Source: an uncultured bacterium (lineage in GTDB: Bacteria; Hydrogenedentota; Hydrogenedentia; Hydrogenedentales; JAEUWI01). Taken from it: 8,038 nt of DNA. This document shows, piece by piece, positions 6,268 through 8,038 of this stretch; position 1 is the first letter of the stretch; the number at the start of each line of letters is the position of its first letter. The stretch is from positions 1 to 8,038 of the forward strand of contig CALAXS010000385.1 in the NCBI GenBank assembly GCA_937895305.1, read 5' to 3'. Made by a program: the position numbers and the translations under genes. Below the pieces are notes generated by a model, which saw nothing but the letters and a program-made list of their open reading frames with translations, did not search any database and had not been told where the DNA came from.

Positions 6268-7005
6268 GTGCGACTCGAATGGCTGCTAGAACACCACAAA
6301 ACAGAATCAGGGTACTGGTGGTTTAAAAACAAACGTCGCATTGTGCGCCATTGCCTTCAACGTCACGCCCCCGAAAAAGGCACCCTCCTCGAAATCGGTT
6401 GTGGTGGTGGCTATTTTTCAGCACAGCTACAATCCCTTGGCTGGAAGGTCATCGCTAGCGATCTACACCCTGAAGGTGCACGCTTCGCAGTCGAACAAGG
6501 TGCCGCCCACGGCCTTCCCTTCAACGCCGATCACGGCTGGCCGCTCAAGGACAGCAGTATTGACGCTTTCGTCATGCTCGATGTGCTCGAACACCTTGAC
6601 CTCCATGTGGGAGTCCTCGAAGAAGCCCGTCGCGTACTCAAGCCAGGTGGTATCGGTGTTATTGCTGTACCCGCGTATCAATGGCTTTTCTCTGCCTGGG
6701 ACGAATACAATCAGCACTATCGTCGCTACAACCGCGCACTCCTGGCAGGCACGGCGCAATTCGCCGGGTTAGACGTGCTGGACCTCAACTACTGGAACGC
6801 TATCAGCATGCCCCCCGCCATTGTTCTGCGGCTCCGCGACCGTTTTCGCAAGGTCCAGCTCGACGGTGTAGAATATCCCCCCGTGCCCGATTTCGTGAAT
6901 AACACGTTGACATGCTATGGTCGATGGGAAGCGGCCTGGATTGATAAAGGCCTTCCCGTGCCCTTCGGCCTGTCCGTTTTCGCTGTGGTCCGCAAACCGG
7001 AGTAA
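6268..7005 (+). CDS. Class I SAM-dependent methyltransferase
   Basis: The 245-residue product has a Rossmann methyltransferase core: motif I L-E-I-G-C-G-G-G at 41-48 (SAM binding), an acidic residue ending the second strand in I-A-S-D near 62-65, D-A-F-V-M-L-D-V-L-E-H-L-D at 99-111 and the post-III motif L-K-P-G-G at 124-128. The N-terminal Y-W-W-F-K-N-K-R-R near 16-24 and later H-Y-R-R-Y-N near 150-155 match a subgroup often encoded beside dolichyl-phosphate-mannose-synthase-like glycosyltransferases, which is the case here. The start is GTG with AGGA 8 bases upstream, 24 bp after lptB. The substrate is unknown; a sugar, lipid-linked sugar or quinone-like acceptor is possible. The following gene begins 7 bp after the stop. 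Confidence 0.88.
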   Translation: MRLEWLLEHHKTESGYWWFKNKRRIVRHCLQRHAPEKGTLLEIGCGGGYFSAQLQSLGWKVIASDLHPEGARFAVEQGAAHGLPFNADHGWPLKDSSIDAFVMLDVLEHLDLHVGVLEEARRVLKPGGIGVIAVPAYQWLFSAWDEYNQHYRRYNRALLAGTAQFAGLDVLDLNYWNAISMPPAIVLRLRDRFRKVQLDGVEYPPVPDFVNNTLTCYGRWEAAWIDKGLPVPFGLSVFAVVRKPE

Positions 7006-7012
7006 ATTATAG

Positions 7013-7975
7013 ATGGCCCAACAAGCCAACGAAAACTGGAAACTCAGCATCGTTAGCCCCGTCTACAACGAGGCAGATACCCTGCCCCAATTTGTGGACG
7101 AGGTCACCACCATGCTCGACCAGATACAGCCCCCCGGCGGTGCAGAAATTATCCTCGTCAATGACGGCAGCCACGACAACAGTGCGGCGATCCTGGACCG
7201 CCTCGCTACAGAACACCCTGGTCGCATCAAGGCGGTTCACCTTTCCAGAAACTTTGGCATGGAACCCGCCATCCAGGCCGGACTGAGCATCAGCTCCGGC
7301 GATGCTATCATCATTTTGGACGCCGATCTCCAGGACGACCCCGCCGCATTTACCGATTTTATTAAAGCCTGGCAAGATGGAAACCAGGTCGCCTACGCCG
7401 TGCGCAGTTCCCGCGAAGAAGGCCCCCTCCAACGCGCGCTCTTCTGGACCTTTTACCGACTCCTTAGCTGGATTGCCCACATTGACCTTCCCCTCGATGC
7501 CAGTAACTTCGCGCTCATGGACCGTCGCGTCGTCGACACACTGCTCAAGATGCCCGAATCCAACCGCTTCCTCCGTGGCCTCCGCGCCTGGACCGGGTTC
7601 AAACAAATCGGCATTCCCGTTGCGCGTCGCAAACGTGAACACGGCCAGACCCGCCTGGGTCTTCGCGGGCAATGGCGTCTCGCTATGAACGCCATCTTTT
7701 CCTTCTCCTATGTCCCCCTATTCTGCTTCCGTCTCGCGGGTGCCCTCTCCATTGTGCTCTGCATGTTGCTCATCTTCTGGGCTCTCTACGCAAAACTCAT
7801 CACAGGCATCGCCGTTGATTCATGGGCCTCTCTCTTCATCGTCACCACCTTCTTCGGTGGTGTAAACCTCCTCGGTATCGGCATCATCGGCGAATACGTG
7901 GCCCGTATCCACGACGATGTGAAAGGTCGCCCCAACTTCATCATAGATCGCGTTAACGGAGACTATCATGAATAA
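7013..7975 (+). CDS. Family 2 glycosyltransferase, polyprenyl-phosphate sugar transferase type (GtrB/ArnC/DPM1-like)
   Basis: The 320-residue product has a GT-A catalytic domain: S-P-V-Y-N-E at 15-20, V-N-D-G-S at 49-53, S-R-N-F-G near 78-82 and the metal-binding D-A-D-L-Q-D at 103-108. D-A-S-N-F-A-L-M-D near 162-170 and R-F-L-R-G-L near 185-190 are typical of the subgroup that moves a sugar from a nucleotide donor to polyprenyl phosphate on the cytoplasmic membrane face. Two transmembrane helices follow (about 240-262 and 272-297), then I-G-E-Y-V-A-R-I near 292-299. GGAG stands 10 bases before the ATG, overlapping the end of the methyltransferase gene. The product likely supplies a lipid-linked sugar for surface glycan or lipid A modification; the exact sugar cannot be read from the sequence. 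Confidence 0.92.
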   Translation: MAQQANENWKLSIVSPVYNEADTLPQFVDEVTTMLDQIQPPGGAEIILVNDGSHDNSAAILDRLATEHPGRIKAVHLSRNFGMEPAIQAGLSISSGDAIIILDADLQDDPAAFTDFIKAWQDGNQVAYAVRSSREEGPLQRALFWTFYRLLSWIAHIDLPLDASNFALMDRRVVDTLLKMPESNRFLRGLRAWTGFKQIGIPVARRKREHGQTRLGLRGQWRLAMNAIFSFSYVPLFCFRLAGALSIVLCMLLIFWALYAKLITGIAVDSWASLFIVTTFFGGVNLLGIGIIGEYVARIHDDVKGRPNFIIDRVNGDYHE

Positions 7976-8015
7976 AATCAAGTACGGCCCCTTATTAGAA
8001 TGGAGAAATTTGTGA
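7968..8015 (+). other. Start of a possible coupled gene, ended after 15 codons by the repeat element
   Basis: An ATG at 7968 overlaps the end of the glycosyltransferase gene (ATGAATAA) and has GGAG 6 bases upstream, better than most starts in this operon. The frame reads MNKIK, then enters the repeat sequence at 7982 and hits TGA at 8013-8015 inside it. This fits a downstream operon gene whose 5' end was interrupted by insertion. It may equally be a chance start, and the sequence after the window decides. Confidence 0.3.
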
Positions 8016-8038
8016 GCAGGTTTATCTATAAAGGCCGA
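7982..8038. mobile_element. Second copy of the MITE-like element, cut by the right edge
   Basis: These 57 bases align with the first 56 bases of the 5301-5466 insert in the same orientation: 36 of 41 identical over 7998-8038, and a weaker but alignable 16 bases before that (GTA, then G, CC and TA shared). The similarity begins at GTA, the base set that the direct repeat defines as the left end of the first copy. If the same rule holds, the duplicated target here is AATAAAATCAA at 7971-7981. Confidence 0.6.

Noticed and set aside
5301..8038. CRISPR array, because of a repeated motif
   Set aside because: There are only two copies, 2.7 kb apart, with genes between them and mismatches, which fits a dispersed element and not an array.

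Overview
This window comes from the chromosome of a diderm (Gram-negative) bacterium. It encodes the soluble and periplasmic parts of the lipopolysaccharide (LPS) export machine (LptC-like, LptA-like, LptB), two lipoprotein-type signal peptides and a membrane-anchored sugar transferase. Base composition is moderate. The nadC-birA-coaX linkage occurs in several Gram-negative phyla, and I cannot name the lineage from the sequence alone.

Layout. (1) 1-967, minus strand: a predicted lipoprotein serine hydrolase of the beta-lactamase/DD-peptidase fold, cut off at its C-terminus by the left edge. (2) 968-1220: mostly non-coding, with a possible 38-residue glycine-rich ORF and two inverted repeats. 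(3) 1221-1304, minus strand: a tRNA-Ser(UGA) gene. (4) 1305-1410: divergent promoter region. (5) 1411-7975, plus strand: eight genes, tightly packed except at one junction: nadC, birA, coaX, lptC-like, lptA-like, lptB, a SAM methyltransferase and a family 2 glycosyltransferase. Several junctions overlap (nadC/birA by 8 bp; coaX/lptC and lptC/lptA by an ATGA), which suggests an operon. The first three genes serve cofactor metabolism (NAD, biotin attachment, CoA), the next three LPS transport, and the last two probably modify lipid-linked or surface sugars.

The most interesting signal is mobile. The lptA-lptB gap holds a 166-bp insert (5301-5466) flanked by a perfect 11-bp direct repeat, AACTAACTACA, which looks like a target-site duplication. 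Removing the insert and one repeat copy leaves a normal 18-bp operon spacer. The first 56 bp of the insert recur at the right edge (7982-8038) with the same left boundary. There the sequence lies 14 bases into a short ORF that overlaps the glycosyltransferase stop and has a good ribosome binding site. I read this as a small non-autonomous element (MITE-like) present at least twice in this operon. I saw no CRISPR array, rRNA, complete transposase gene, phage gene or defence system.
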